This document shows positions 51,134 to 60,619 of a stretch of 64,000 nt of DNA, piece by piece. The notes under the pieces were generated by a model. The model did no database searches, was not told the DNA's origin, and was given only the letters and a program-made list of their open reading frames with translations. The position numbers and the translations under genes are program-made. Origin of the DNA: Bacteroidales bacterium (GTDB taxonomy: Bacteria; Bacteroidota; Bacteroidia; Bacteroidales; VadinHA17); the NCBI GenBank assembly GCA_016709865.1, contig JADJLX010000005.1:1240001-1304000 (forward strand), given 5' to 3'. Numbering within the stretch: the stretch's first letter is position 1; every line of letters begins with the position of its first letter.

Positions 51134-51772
51134 ATGCGACTCAGATTTATAAGTTTAACATTATTAATGCTTCTGTCTATTAGCTTAGCAGCACAGTCAG
51201 AACAGGAAGCCATTAAAATCCTTGACAGGTTTTCATCTAATGCCCTTGGTGCTCCGTCGGTATCAATGAAATTCAATTTGATAACATTTGATCAGGCAGA
51301 GAACACTAAAGACACATTGAAAGGATCCATTATCCTGAGCAAGGATAAATATAATCTTGAGCTTCCTGACAATACGATCTGGTTCAACGGAGATATCTCA
51401 TGGAGCTATCTTCCTGCTGAGAAGGAGGTTACTATAACCAAACCTGACAGGAAAAACAACTCTTTCCAGAACCGGCCCTCTTCAATTTTTTCGATGTATA
51501 AAAACGGTTACAAATGCAGGCTCATTGAAGATAAATCTGATACATGGACTATAGATCTTTACCCTGAAGATATTAAGAGTGATCTGCTCAGAGTCAGGCT
51601 CCTGATCGGTAAATCACTGTTAAATCTCAGATCCCTTGAATACAAAAAAAGAGATGGTGTTGTTATTACACTTAATGTAGTGGATTATAACTTAAAGCAA
51701 AAACCTGTTGCTGAAACATTTGTTTACCCCGCTGCAAAGTTCAAAGGTGTAGAGGTAGTAGATATGAGGTAA
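51134..51772 (+). CDS. LolA-like outer-membrane lipoprotein carrier protein
   Basis: A 212-residue exported protein: signal peptide MRLRFISLTLLMLLSISLAA, then the LolA-type open beta-barrel with the typical pieces AIKILDRFSSNALGAPSVSM, GSIILSKDKYNLELPDN, TIWFNGDISWSYLPAEKEV and DLYPEDIKSDLLRVRL. LolA carries lipoproteins through the periplasm from the LolCDE complex. It follows ftsK, the usual Bacteroidetes arrangement, and ends shortly before a palindrome separating it from a convergent gene. Confidence 0.85.
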   Translation: MRLRFISLTLLMLLSISLAAQSEQEAIKILDRFSSNALGAPSVSMKFNLITFDQAENTKDTLKGSIILSKDKYNLELPDNTIWFNGDISWSYLPAEKEVTITKPDRKNNSFQNRPSSIFSMYKNGYKCRLIEDKSDTWTIDLYPEDIKSDLLRVRLLIGKSLLNLRSLEYKKRDGVVITLNVVDYNLKQKPVAETFVYPAAKFKGVEVVDMR

Positions 51773-51796
51773 AATTTTTTGTCGCAATTAATTTGC

Positions 51797-51820
51797 AGAG
51801 ACGCAATGCATTGCGTCTCT
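51797..51820. repeat. 24-bp perfect palindrome agagacgcaatg/cattgcgtctct
   Basis: The arms AGAGACGCAATG and CATTGCGTCTCT are fully complementary without a loop. It lies in the 54-nt gap between convergent genes. This GAGACGCAATGCATTGCGTCTC type of repeat is, as I recall, widespread between genes in Bacteroidetes. Confidence 0.7.
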
Positions 51821-51826
51821 ACGTCT

Positions 51827-53128
51827 TTATGAAATCCTGTCAGGATATGCGATACGGAGATGATGGATTGTGGACAAACGGTTTTTAAAAGCTGTTTTGA
51901 TATCCGTAATATCCTTGTATGTCAGTGGTGCATCGGAATACTGTCCATCCTGCTCCTGCAGATAAATAATACGATCAACCAACTCTCCTATTTTCTCTTC
52001 CGTAAATTCCGCAAGACTTCTTGAAGATGCTTCCACTGCATCAGCCATCATCACAATGGCAGTCTCTTTTGAAAATGGCCGGGGACCAGGATATGTAAAC
52101 TCCTTCTCGCTGCCTGTATCCCATGGCTGCAGATCGGTATACTTCTTATAAAAATAATATGCAATCGTTGTACCGTGATGAGTACGGATAAAATCTATAA
52201 TCTGAACTGGCACCTTGAAGTTTTTAGCCAGATTCACTCCGTTTCTGACATGATTAAGAATCACTCTTGCACTATCTTTCGGATTAAGATTCTCATGCGG
52301 ACTTTCACCCAACTTATTATTCTCAATGTAATAGTCAGGATTTGCTACTTTTCCAATATCATGATAAAGTGCTCCTGTACGCACAAGGAGAAGGTTTGCT
52401 CCGGTTACCCTTGCAGCCTCCTCAGCCAGGTTGGCAACCTGCAGCGAGTGCTGAAACGATCCCGGAGCCTCCTCGGCGAGTTTCCTGAGAAGTGGCTGGT
52501 TAGTATCGGCAAGTTCAAGCAAAGTTGTATCAGATAAAAACAGAAAACGCTGTTCAAACATGAATATCAGCGGATAACTTAATAAAATAAGAATGCTGTT
52601 TGCAGCAAACAGAAGGAAGTCATAATTAACAATCCCAGTGACATTGCCATCGTTCAGAAGATGAAATGCAAAATAAAGCAGCGAGTAACTTATCAGTACA
52701 GACAATGAAGTAAAAAACAGTTTTCCTTTCCTGTATATATTTGATAATGTAAAAATTGCAACCATGCCTGTAATAAAATTCATAACAACAAATTCGAATG
52801 GTTCAGGTACCATAAACCCGGCAAGCATAAGGGTTGTCAGAAGTATGAACAGGGCCAGTCTGGCATCATAGAATGTTCTGATAATAACAGGAATAATAGC
52901 AAACGGAATTAGAAAAAGAAGGTTTAAACCTGGATAGTCCTTAAGAATTCTTGTAAGCGCCAGGAAGCTGAGAATTGTAATAATAATAAAGAGGGTCTTC
53001 CTTGTGACAAGTAATACTTCATGCCTGAAATGAGAAAGGAAAAGATAAAGAATAAGATAGGAAAAAGTAACTATCATAAAACTTCCCAGGTAACTTAACC
53101 AGTTCTCTGCTTCATGGTGGGGCCACAT
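51827..53128 (-). CDS. 7TM-HD family phosphohydrolase, short (no extracytoplasmic sensor domain)
   Basis: A 433-residue protein with seven membrane helices (from WLSYLGSFMIVTFSYLILYL to YDFLLFAANSILILLSYPLI) and a C-terminal HD phosphohydrolase domain (QHSLQVANLAEEAAR, RTGALYHDIGKVANPDYYIE, IDFIRTHHGTTIAYYF). In 7TMR-HD proteins such as PgpH, this domain hydrolyses c-di-AMP. The roughly 250-residue 7TMR-HDED domain normally before the helices is absent; in-frame DNA upstream of the ATG reads sense for about 20 codons (IGIVTAM) and then meets a stop near 53198, where the convergent-start NlpC/P60 gene takes over. The gene may be an N-terminally truncated form or a natural short one. Metal ligands are intact. 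Confidence 0.8.
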   Translation of the reverse strand: MWPHHEAENWLSYLGSFMIVTFSYLILYLFLSHFRHEVLLVTRKTLFIIITILSFLALTRILKDYPGLNLLFLIPFAIIPVIIRTFYDARLALFILLTTLMLAGFMVPEPFEFVVMNFITGMVAIFTLSNIYRKGKLFFTSLSVLISYSLLYFAFHLLNDGNVTGIVNYDFLLFAANSILILLSYPLIFMFEQRFLFLSDTTLLELADTNQPLLRKLAEEAPGSFQHSLQVANLAEEAARVTGANLLLVRTGALYHDIGKVANPDYYIENNKLGESPHENLNPKDSARVILNHVRNGVNLAKNFKVPVQIIDFIRTHHGTTIAYYFYKKYTDLQPWDTGSEKEFTYPGPRPFSKETAIVMMADAVEASSRSLAEFTEEKIGELVDRIIYLQEQDGQYSDAPLTYKDITDIKTAFKNRLSTIHHLRIAYPDRIS

Positions 53129-53215
53129 TGCGGTGACAATACCAATACTTGGGGTACACAGAGAAAAACTGAAGAGAATCCCGGATATTTACTAATTTTG
53201 AGAAAAAGAATTTCG

Positions 53216-53977
53216 ATGGAAAGATATATATGTGAGAATGTTTTTGTTCCGCTGCGTTCCGGTCCTTCACATAAATCGGAAATGCTAAGTCAGGTACTCT
53301 TCGGGGAAAAATATGATGTTGTTGATAAGGCAGGGAAATGGATCAAGGTAGAGACTCTCTTTGATAAATATATGGGATGGCTCGACATGGACCATTTGCA
53401 AAACACACCAGATGAGGACAATGCATCAGGAACGACTCTTAATAAATCTTTATTGTGTTATAAAAATGACAAAACAAAAATAGTACTTGAAGCAGGATGC
53501 GAAGTATATAATCCTGATTTCAATAAGAAGCAATTTAATATTGGTAAAAACATTTATACAACCTCGGATGATTTCAGCTCATCGTATTTTACAACTGATG
53601 AGTCATTTTCCGATACTGCATTGAAATTTATAAATAGCCCTTACATCTGGGGTGGCAGGATCCCTTCAGGGATTGATTGTTCAGGACTGGTCCAGCTTGT
53701 ATACAAGATCCACGGAATATCAATCCCGCGAGATAGCTGGCAGCAGGCAGAAGCGGGAAGAAGTATTGATTTCATTAACGAATCAGAACCCGGCGACCTT
53801 GTATTTTTCGATAATGACAGAGGTAAGATCTCACATGTGGGTATGATATTTTCGAAAGGACTTATAATACATGCCTCAGGCAGGGTAAGGATCGATTCAA
53901 TTGATCATCAGGGGATATTCAAGCCGGAGATAAAGTCATACTCCCATAAACTAAGGACGATTAGAAGAATTGTCTGA
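53216..53977 (+). CDS. SH3 / NlpC-P60 cell-wall peptidase
   Basis: A 253-residue peptidase. I start it at ATG 53216 (MERYICENVFVPLRSGPSHK); the reading frame open from 53114 overlaps the divergent gene and has no family match. The N-terminal part is an SH3-like domain (about residues 1-70), and the C-terminal NlpC/P60 domain has the catalytic Cys in GIDCSGLVQL near 155, His in KISHVGMIF near 206 and the third polar residue in IIHASG near 219. The layout resembles YkfC, which cuts gamma-D-Glu-diamino acid bonds in peptidoglycan fragments. No signal peptide is evident, so it may act on recycled murein peptides in the cytoplasm. Confidence 0.88.
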   Translation: MERYICENVFVPLRSGPSHKSEMLSQVLFGEKYDVVDKAGKWIKVETLFDKYMGWLDMDHLQNTPDEDNASGTTLNKSLLCYKNDKTKIVLEAGCEVYNPDFNKKQFNIGKNIYTTSDDFSSSYFTTDESFSDTALKFINSPYIWGGRIPSGIDCSGLVQLVYKIHGISIPRDSWQQAEAGRSIDFINESEPGDLVFFDNDRGKISHVGMIFSKGLIIHASGRVRIDSIDHQGIFKPEIKSYSHKLRTIRRIV

Positions 53978-53984
53978 TATAGAA

Positions 53985-54080
53985 GCACGGAGCGCAGAGC
54001 ACAGGGCGCAGGGCGCAGGGCAAGAATCTAAACAATAGTGCTATTTTTTTTCTCTGAGCCCTGAGCTCTGTGCCCTGAGC
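53985..54080. repeat. gcacagggcgcagggc / ctgagccctgagct intergenic repeat
   Basis: GCGCAGAGCACAGGGCGCAGGGC-type words, a short gap, then TGAGCCCTGAGCTCTGTGCCCTGAGC. The two halves are partly complementary in wording, as in the other repeats. Confidence 0.65.
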
Positions 54081-54083
54081 TAA

Positions 54084-54115
54084 TAAAAAAAGCTGCTCAA
54101 TGAGCAGCTTTTTTA
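54084..54115. terminator. Bidirectional Rho-independent terminator
   Basis: AAAAAAAGCTGCTCA and TGAGCAGCTTTTTT form a hairpin with A- and T-runs on both sides, between the convergent NlpC/P60 and SusD genes. Confidence 0.9.
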
Positions 54116-54128
54116 TTATCAGAGGTTC

Positions 54129-55715
54129 TTACCAGCCTGGATTCTGTTCGGCGGCAAGTACAGGGTTAGCATTTATTTCGATCTGTGGTATTGGCCACAG
54201 ATACTTATAGCTTGAATAAGGAATAGCAACTACTCCATAAGGTCCTGTATAAGGTGTACCTAAAGTAAATGATCCGACCGGAGGATTACTGTTTGAAAGT
54301 TTGGCTGGTATATCAAGCTGTAATCTGTGAATATCCGGCCAGCGGCGGCCTTCCATACAAAATTCTATACGTCTCTCAACCAATATGGCATTCAGAAGTG
54401 CAGTATTATCAGCAAAACTTGCTGCTGTGTAAGCCTGGGTAGATGGAGTAGCAAGTGCTCTGTTTCTCACCTGATTCAGGTATTGCAATCCAAGAGTAAA
54501 ATCACCTGAACTGTTTCTGCGTGCATAAGCTTCAGCCATATTAAGGAGTACTTCAGCATGCCTGATTACAGGAGATGCATCTGTAAAATTTGTATAATCT
54601 TTATACTTGTCAGTATACACAATCCCGGTGGAAGCAACTGTATATGCCATAGTTGAGCCTCTCCTCTTATCGTCTGAAAGCCATGATGCGTTTCTCCATA
54701 TTATAGGACTGATGGATACCAGCGCACGGCCTCTTCCATTATACATCTGAGGCAGCGAACCATTAGTAGTTGGATTATTGGTTGCTGAATTCTCCATTGA
54801 AAAAATTGACTCAGTATTGCTTAAATTACTCATAAAAGGTCCGTCTGGAGATGCAGTAAGCGAATAACCGTCAGCAGCCGGAAGGGCAAGAAGTTTCTGT
54901 CCTTCAGCAATTACATTAGACCAATCCCACATATGCTGATATACTCTTGTTTTAAATGCAATTGCAGCACCTTTTGTAGCCCTGGTAATTTTCATATTGC
55001 CAGCACGTCCTGATTTTCCAGGAAGATTGGTTTCAGCAAAATTAAGGTCTTCAAGAATTTTTGCATAGCATTCTGCTACTGTATTTCTGGTTTGTTTTGA
55101 ACCTTCGTCAATTGCTACCTGAGTTGTGTAAGCTTTGGTACGATAAGGTACTCCAGGGTGTGATGCAGTAGGAGTCTCTTTATAAGGACGTGCAAAATGG
55201 AAAAGAAGCTCAAGATGAGCAATAGCTCTCATGAAATAAGCTTCACCAAGATACTGATTACCAACAGTTGATGTAATAACACTTTTTTGCATTGCGGCAT
55301 TTACGCCATCAATAACCATGTTGCATCTGTTAATAAGTCTGTATGTATCACTCCAGTAGGCTTCATTGTTAGCTGTAGATGCGGTATATGTACCTTCGTA
55401 GGTAAACTGATAGAAAGCCTGAAGGTTTACAGCATCTTCGCCTCGGCAGTCGCCCTGCTCAACAAAGGCTGCTCCAAAAGGATATCCGCGACCAGTACCG
55501 TTTGCAGGATAGTAACCTCTCTGGGCACCATTATACATCCCAACAACAGATAGTTCAACTAGACTTGGTGTAGAATAAGCAGTAGTCTCAGAGATGCTAC
55601 TGTATGGAGCCAGATCAATTATATCCTCGCAGGAAGATATAAACAAAGCGAGAAGAAAGACCGGAACTAGAACCAGTTTCTTAAGCTGTAGTAATTTTGA
55701 TATCATATTTTTCAT
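54129..55715 (-). CDS. SusD/RagB family outer-membrane lipoprotein
   Basis: A 528-residue surface glycan or peptide binding lipoprotein. The lipobox Cys is at residue 29 (LFISSCED). The SusD TPR-like core is recognisable by YWSDTYRLINRCNMVIDGVN near 120, YLGEAYFMRAIAHLELLFHF near 153, GAAIAFKTRVYQHMWDWSNV near 250, and the C-terminal signature RRIEFCMEGRRWPDIHRL near 455. It follows the SusC gene by 19 nt on the same transcript. No SusE/F or carbohydrate-active enzyme is next to it, so the substrate cannot be deduced. Confidence 0.95.
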   Translation of the reverse strand: MKNMISKLLQLKKLVLVPVFLLALFISSCEDIIDLAPYSSISETTAYSTPSLVELSVVGMYNGAQRGYYPANGTGRGYPFGAAFVEQGDCRGEDAVNLQAFYQFTYEGTYTASTANNEAYWSDTYRLINRCNMVIDGVNAAMQKSVITSTVGNQYLGEAYFMRAIAHLELLFHFARPYKETPTASHPGVPYRTKAYTTQVAIDEGSKQTRNTVAECYAKILEDLNFAETNLPGKSGRAGNMKITRATKGAAIAFKTRVYQHMWDWSNVIAEGQKLLALPAADGYSLTASPDGPFMSNLSNTESIFSMENSATNNPTTNGSLPQMYNGRGRALVSISPIIWRNASWLSDDKRRGSTMAYTVASTGIVYTDKYKDYTNFTDASPVIRHAEVLLNMAEAYARRNSSGDFTLGLQYLNQVRNRALATPSTQAYTAASFADNTALLNAILVERRIEFCMEGRRWPDIHRLQLDIPAKLSNSNPPVGSFTLGTPYTGPYGVVAIPYSSYKYLWPIPQIEINANPVLAAEQNPGW

Positions 55716-55734
55716 AATCTGATTGTTTTAAATG

Positions 55735-58700
55735 TTATAAACCCAGGTTAATACCAAATGTAATAACCCTCTGACGTGGGGTTCCGTTATAGTCAACGCC
55801 ACCGCTTTCCATTTCAGGGTCTATCCCTTTGTATTTGGAAACCATAAACAGATCCTGTCCCTGGGCAAATACCCTCAGACTTTCGATATTAATACGGTTA
55901 AGCAGAGTCTTGGGAAGGCTGTATCCAAGAGTCAGTGTTGAGAGTTTGAAATAGTCACCTTTTTCAACCCATCTTGTGCTGGCCTGATCAGAAAGGTTTA
56001 CAAAGTTACCGCCTGCAGCCCATAATCTTGGTGTCCATCCGTCGCCTGGTTCAGAAGCACTCTTCCATCTGCCAAGGATTTCCTTGCTGTTGTTGGTAAA
56101 GTTCTGGCCCATAAGGTCCATACGTGTACGGTTCATAACCATGTTTCCACCACTGAACCTGAACATAATATTAAGATCAAATCCTTTATAATTTGCTTTT
56201 GAGTTAATAGCGCCAAAATATGTCGGCAATGACGGCCCAAGAATTTTCTTATCTGCATTTCCAAGCTGTGCAGCTGCAACGCTAACATTTGTCGGATCAG
56301 CAGGATCGTAGTTAACATAAGTTGAAGTAGGTATGTTTGCCTGAACGATCTGACCATCAGCTTTCTGATACATCGGGTTACCGTTTGCGGCATTAACTCC
56401 TTTATAAATATAACCATAGATTGCATTATAGGATTCATTTACCCTTATAATATTATAGTTATAGATCATATCAAGGTTCTCATAAAGAGCAGTAACCTCA
56501 TTACCTGCAAATGTGACGTTACCATCTACTGACCATGTAAAATCATTGGTTCTGATCACATAAGCCTCAGCTGATAGCTCATAACCCCAGTTTCTCATAC
56601 TTCCAATGTTCTTGGAAATAGAGTTACCTGGAATACCAAGAGACGGAGGTGTCGGAGCATTCAGGATAAGTCCGTCCTGATCATTCAGATAGTAGTCAAA
56701 GGTTAGTTTGTATTTGCCATCAAAGAAAAGTACGTCAACACCAAAGTCGTATTTTGTACTCGTTTCCCACTTAAGCTGGTCGTTACCGGCCTGACTGAAG
56801 GCAATACCATTATTGTCAGCATATTTAGCTGAGCCATAGAGACCGAAGTAAGGATAGTTACCAATACTTACGTTTCCTACTCTAGCATAAGAACCTCTTA
56901 CTTTAAGGTCAGATACCACATCTGTAATGCCCGACATAAACTGCTCTTTTGATATTGTCCAACCAACAGATGCTCCCGGGAATAAACCGTATCTGTTTGC
57001 TGCAGGAAGTGACGAGATACCATCATATCTTAATGATCCCTGTAAGAAATATTTTCCCTTATAGTTATAGTTCAATCTACCTGCATAGGATATGAAACCG
57101 TTCTCAGCCAGCGATCCACCAGAGTTCTGTGTTCCATAGGTACCTGATATAATATTGTATCTGAAAAACTCATTGGAAAGGTTAGTTCCTGATCCTGAGA
57201 AGCTGTTTACTTTCTGACCCTGCAATTCATTAACAAGAACAGCACCAAGGTTATGAGAACCGGCTAAAGTCTTATTGAATGAAAGAACATTCTGAACATT
57301 CCATCTCATCTGGTTACGGAAGTCATTATAAATATACCCGAGGTTGCTTTTGCCATCACCATGAAGAGGATTCCAGTACTGGAAGCCTTCAGCCATTGAA
57401 TTATCAACACCTACCTGTGTCTTAAAATTAAGTGAAGGAAGAATATTGAACTGGGCATAAGCATTGGCAATCGTTCTGAAAATTTTTGATGACTGAACGT
57501 TATTATTTAATGTATAAACAATGTTCGGAAGGTTATCACCAATTGTTGTTGCGTTATTCCACTTACCAACAAGGTTTGTGCCATCTTCAAAGTTGTAACC
57601 TGTTCCGGATGGATCATCCTTATCATATATAGGTGTGTTAGGCAACTGACGAATAGCTGAGAAAATGTTACCTGAAAGTGAGTTGGTACCTGTATTCAGA
57701 CCATAGTAATCAGTTTTTGTAACAGCGACATTTGAACCTATAGTCAGCCATTTTTTAACTTTCTGGTCAGCATTAGCTCTTAATGAGAAACGTTCCATAC
57801 CGTTAGGGATTGTAACACCGTCCTGCTTGGTATAACCGAGAGAGAAATAATAAGTTGATTTCTCATTACTTCCTGAGAATGAAAGGTTATGATCCTGCTG
57901 CTTTGCATTTGTTCTGAGAACAGCTTTCTGCCAGTCAGTATCAAATACTCTTCCGGGGAATGCTGCGCCGTCGTTTGAAGCCCAGTTAGCCTGACCTCTG
58001 TTAGATCTCTTTTCATTAGAGATAGTAACGAAATCATTTGCTTTAAGAAGGTCGAAAAGCTGTACCGGCTGAGCAACACCAAAATAGTTATTATAGTTTA
58101 CATGGAATTTACCTCCAGAACCACGCTTTGTGGTGATAAGAATAACACCGTTTGCGGCTCTTGAACCGTAAATAGCAGTACCTGAACCGTCTTTAAGGAT
58201 CTCCATTGATTCAATATCAGATGGATTAATATCGCCAAGGGCGTTTGTGCTGGCTGCACCACCCTGATCTCCTGTAAATATTGGAACACCGTCAACAACA
58301 ACAAGTGGATAAGTTCCTGATGATATTGAACCTACACCCCTGATCCTAAGTCTTGGAACTTCACCAAGAACACCGGTCTGTGTTGTTACCTGTACACCGG
58401 CTGAACGTCCGGCAAGCTGACCGTCAAAGCTTGGAGAGGCAAGAGAAGCAAGAGCATCACCTTTTACTGTAGAGATTGCACCGGTTACTTCTCTCTTTTT
58501 CTGTGAGCCGTATCCGACAACAATTACTTCATCTACTTTAAATACGTCCTGCTCGAGAACCACATCAATTTTTGTTCTGCCTTCAATAGCGACGTCCTGG
58601 GTGCGGAAGCCGATAAAACTGAAGGAAAGAATCTGTGAATTAGCCGGTACTGACATAATATATTTACCGTCAATACCTGTAATCATACCAAGAGTAGTAC

Positions 58701-58839
58701 CTTTTACAGTAACTGAAACCCCTGGTACAGGAAGGTTATCTTCTGAACTTGTAACAGTTCCTGAGATTTGCACTGTCTGGGCCATAACAAGGGAACCTGT
58801 CAATAGCAACAGTGAAAAAAGCATAAGGATTTTTTTCAT
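55735..58839 (-). CDS. SusC/RagA family TonB-linked outer-membrane transporter
   Basis: A 1034-residue TonB-dependent channel. Signal peptide MKKILMLFSLLLLTGSLVMA, then the carboxypeptidase-regulatory-like domain (ISGTVTSSEDNLPVPGVSV onward, residues 24-105), a TonB-box-like DEVIVVGYGSQKKREVTGAI region near 112, the plug (VQVTTQTGVLGEVPRLRIRG, DPSIDIESMEILKDG-like NPSDIESMEILKDGSGTAIY) and a 22-strand barrel with an aromatic-like end (VITFGINLGL). It pairs with the adjacent SusD lid. No anti-sigma/ECF pair is adjacent. Nothing in the sequence reveals the transported nutrient. Confidence 0.96.
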   Translation of the reverse strand: MKKILMLFSLLLLTGSLVMAQTVQISGTVTSSEDNLPVPGVSVTVKGTTLGMITGIDGKYIMSVPANSQILSFSFIGFRTQDVAIEGRTKIDVVLEQDVFKVDEVIVVGYGSQKKREVTGAISTVKGDALASLASPSFDGQLAGRSAGVQVTTQTGVLGEVPRLRIRGVGSISSGTYPLVVVDGVPIFTGDQGGAASTNALGDINPSDIESMEILKDGSGTAIYGSRAANGVILITTKRGSGGKFHVNYNNYFGVAQPVQLFDLLKANDFVTISNEKRSNRGQANWASNDGAAFPGRVFDTDWQKAVLRTNAKQQDHNLSFSGSNEKSTYYFSLGYTKQDGVTIPNGMERFSLRANADQKVKKWLTIGSNVAVTKTDYYGLNTGTNSLSGNIFSAIRQLPNTPIYDKDDPSGTGYNFEDGTNLVGKWNNATTIGDNLPNIVYTLNNNVQSSKIFRTIANAYAQFNILPSLNFKTQVGVDNSMAEGFQYWNPLHGDGKSNLGYIYNDFRNQMRWNVQNVLSFNKTLAGSHNLGAVLVNELQGQKVNSFSGSGTNLSNEFFRYNIISGTYGTQNSGGSLAENGFISYAGRLNYNYKGKYFLQGSLRYDGISSLPAANRYGLFPGASVGWTISKEQFMSGITDVVSDLKVRGSYARVGNVSIGNYPYFGLYGSAKYADNNGIAFSQAGNDQLKWETSTKYDFGVDVLFFDGKYKLTFDYYLNDQDGLILNAPTPPSLGIPGNSISKNIGSMRNWGYELSAEAYVIRTNDFTWSVDGNVTFAGNEVTALYENLDMIYNYNIIRVNESYNAIYGYIYKGVNAANGNPMYQKADGQIVQANIPTSTYVNYDPADPTNVSVAAAQLGNADKKILGPSLPTYFGAINSKANYKGFDLNIMFRFSGGNMVMNRTRMDLMGQNFTNNSKEILGRWKSASEPGDGWTPRLWAAGGNFVNLSDQASTRWVEKGDYFKLSTLTLGYSLPKTLLNRINIESLRVFAQGQDLFMVSKYKGIDPEMESGGVDYNGTPRQRVITFGINLGL

Positions 58840-58944
58840 AAAATCTAGTTTAGGTTTTCGTAAATAATCGCGACGCTAATATATTTATTTATTTCATATG
58901 ACAATAATCAGTATTAAAGTTTTTTAACGTGATAATTTTAATAC

Positions 58945-60609
58945 TTACTGAATAACAATTTTTTTGTTAATATTTTCAAGTATTCTCCCTTCTGCGATTG
59001 ATGCTTTTCTCTCAATCTCCTCACCCATTGAAATTATGGAGTTCACAAATTCCTTATCCTTTAAACCGGAAGCGTTGATCCTGACATTCAGAAATGCACC
59101 TTTAATGCATGCCAGAAGTGCAAGAGCACCCACACCTGCATCGGTTATTGAATTCGGATTTCCGGTTTCTGCCATCTTTTCAATCAGTTCAAATCCCTTG
59201 AAGGCTGTCTGCATTACTTTAAACGGTACAAGAATTGCATTTTTTGTTGCAGCCTGAATCGCAGCATTTCTGAATTCTTTTTCTTCATCTGATTTCTTAG
59301 GCAGGGAGAATGCATCCATTATTTTATTGAATGCATCAGTATCCTCATCAACAAGGTTAAGCAGTTCATTCTGAATTGCCTTACCTTTCTCAGCCCAGTC
59401 AGAAAACTCCTTCCACCTCTCATCCCAGCCTTTCTTATGACTTGACAGATTGGCAACCATTGTACCAAGGGCAGCACCCAATGATCCCATATAAGCCGAA
59501 ATCGAACCTCCGCCCGGAGCCGGCGACTCTGAAGCAGTCTCATTCACAAACCCGTAGAGACTCATTCCTATGAGTCTCTTCTTCTGATCATCTTTTGCCA
59601 TAACATATTCAATTATCTTTTCTTCAGGATTGAATTGATGTATATCGTTAAGTCCCATAGAACGAATTGCGATCTTAATAAGCTCTGAATCAGACACTCC
59701 CGCCGATCTTTCCTGCTTTGCGAGGTAATAACGGCCGGCATCAAGAAGTGACTTCAGCGGAATCAGACCGACAAGCTCAGAACCTGTTACTCTTATTCCC
59801 CTGGCTTCAGCCTTACGGCATACTTCATCAAAAGCTATATGAACCGGCGTTACTGAGATATTTGTCAGGTTCATCGAGATCTGTGCTATTCCGTATTCCT
59901 CAATATACCAACCGATAGCCTTAACACTTTTAAGTGTACCCGGAACACTTATTGTCTCCCCCTTTTCATTTTTAATTTCTCTTCCCTTTTCACGCACATC
60001 AAAAGCAATCGCATTGGCTCTGCGTGTTGATGTTGTATTCAGGTTTACATTGAAAGCAACAAGAAAATCCCTTGCCCCAACAGCTGTTGCTCCCGACCTT
60101 TCATTGAACAAAGACGGTCCGAAGTCGGGCTTCCATTCAGGATCTGAAAGCTTTTTCCTCAGGCCCTCATATTCTCCTGACCTGCAGCTGGCAAGATTTT
60201 TTCTGTTATCCCTGAATGCTGCATTCTCATAACAGTATACCGGTATACCAAGCTCATTACCAATCCTTTCAGCAACTTTACGGGCATAAGAGACAGTCTC
60301 TTCCATTGTAATTCCTGAAACAGGTATGAACGGACAGACATCTGTTGCTCCCATTCTGGGGTGAGCACCATGATGCTTTGACATATCAATAACTTCGGAT
60401 GCTTTCTTTACGCAAAGAAAGGCGGCTTCAGAGACTGCTTCCGGATTGCCGACAAAGGTCACAACGGTCCGGTTGGTATCTTTTCCCGGATCAACATCAA
60501 GCAATTTCACTCCTTCAACAGATTCAATAACATCGGTAATCTGCTTAATAATTGCCATATCCCTTCCTTCACTGAAATTCGGAACACATTCTATAATTCT
60601 CTTTTCCAT
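58945..60609 (-). CDS. ftcD: Glutamate formimidoyltransferase / formiminotetrahydrofolate cyclodeaminase
   Basis: A 554-residue bifunctional enzyme of histidine degradation. The N-terminal two FTCD domains (ECVPNFSEGRDMAIIKQITD, SKHHGAHPRMGATDVCPFIP, DFGPSLFNERSGATAVGARD) transfer the formimino group from formiminoglutamate to tetrahydrofolate; the C-terminal cyclodeaminase (ESPAPGGGSISAYMGSLGAA near residue 365, with FNKIMDAFSLPKKSDEEK) releases ammonia to form methenyl-THF. The length and fusion are normal. It is on the same strand as hutI and 144 nt downstream, with repeats between. hutH and hutU are not in the window. Confidence 0.95.
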   Translation of the reverse strand: MEKRIIECVPNFSEGRDMAIIKQITDVIESVEGVKLLDVDPGKDTNRTVVTFVGNPEAVSEAAFLCVKKASEVIDMSKHHGAHPRMGATDVCPFIPVSGITMEETVSYARKVAERIGNELGIPVYCYENAAFRDNRKNLASCRSGEYEGLRKKLSDPEWKPDFGPSLFNERSGATAVGARDFLVAFNVNLNTTSTRRANAIAFDVREKGREIKNEKGETISVPGTLKSVKAIGWYIEEYGIAQISMNLTNISVTPVHIAFDEVCRKAEARGIRVTGSELVGLIPLKSLLDAGRYYLAKQERSAGVSDSELIKIAIRSMGLNDIHQFNPEEKIIEYVMAKDDQKKRLIGMSLYGFVNETASESPAPGGGSISAYMGSLGAALGTMVANLSSHKKGWDERWKEFSDWAEKGKAIQNELLNLVDEDTDAFNKIMDAFSLPKKSDEEKEFRNAAIQAATKNAILVPFKVMQTAFKGFELIEKMAETGNPNSITDAGVGALALLACIKGAFLNVRINASGLKDKEFVNSIISMGEEIERKASIAEGRILENINKKIVIQ

Positions 60610-60619
60610 AATTTTTATT

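Noticed and set aside
53114..53215. In-frame N-terminal extension of the NlpC/P60 gene
   Set aside because: It would overlap the divergent HD gene and the peptide (Gly, Asn, Thr and charged residues) matches no family; ATG 53216 starts the SH3-like domain.
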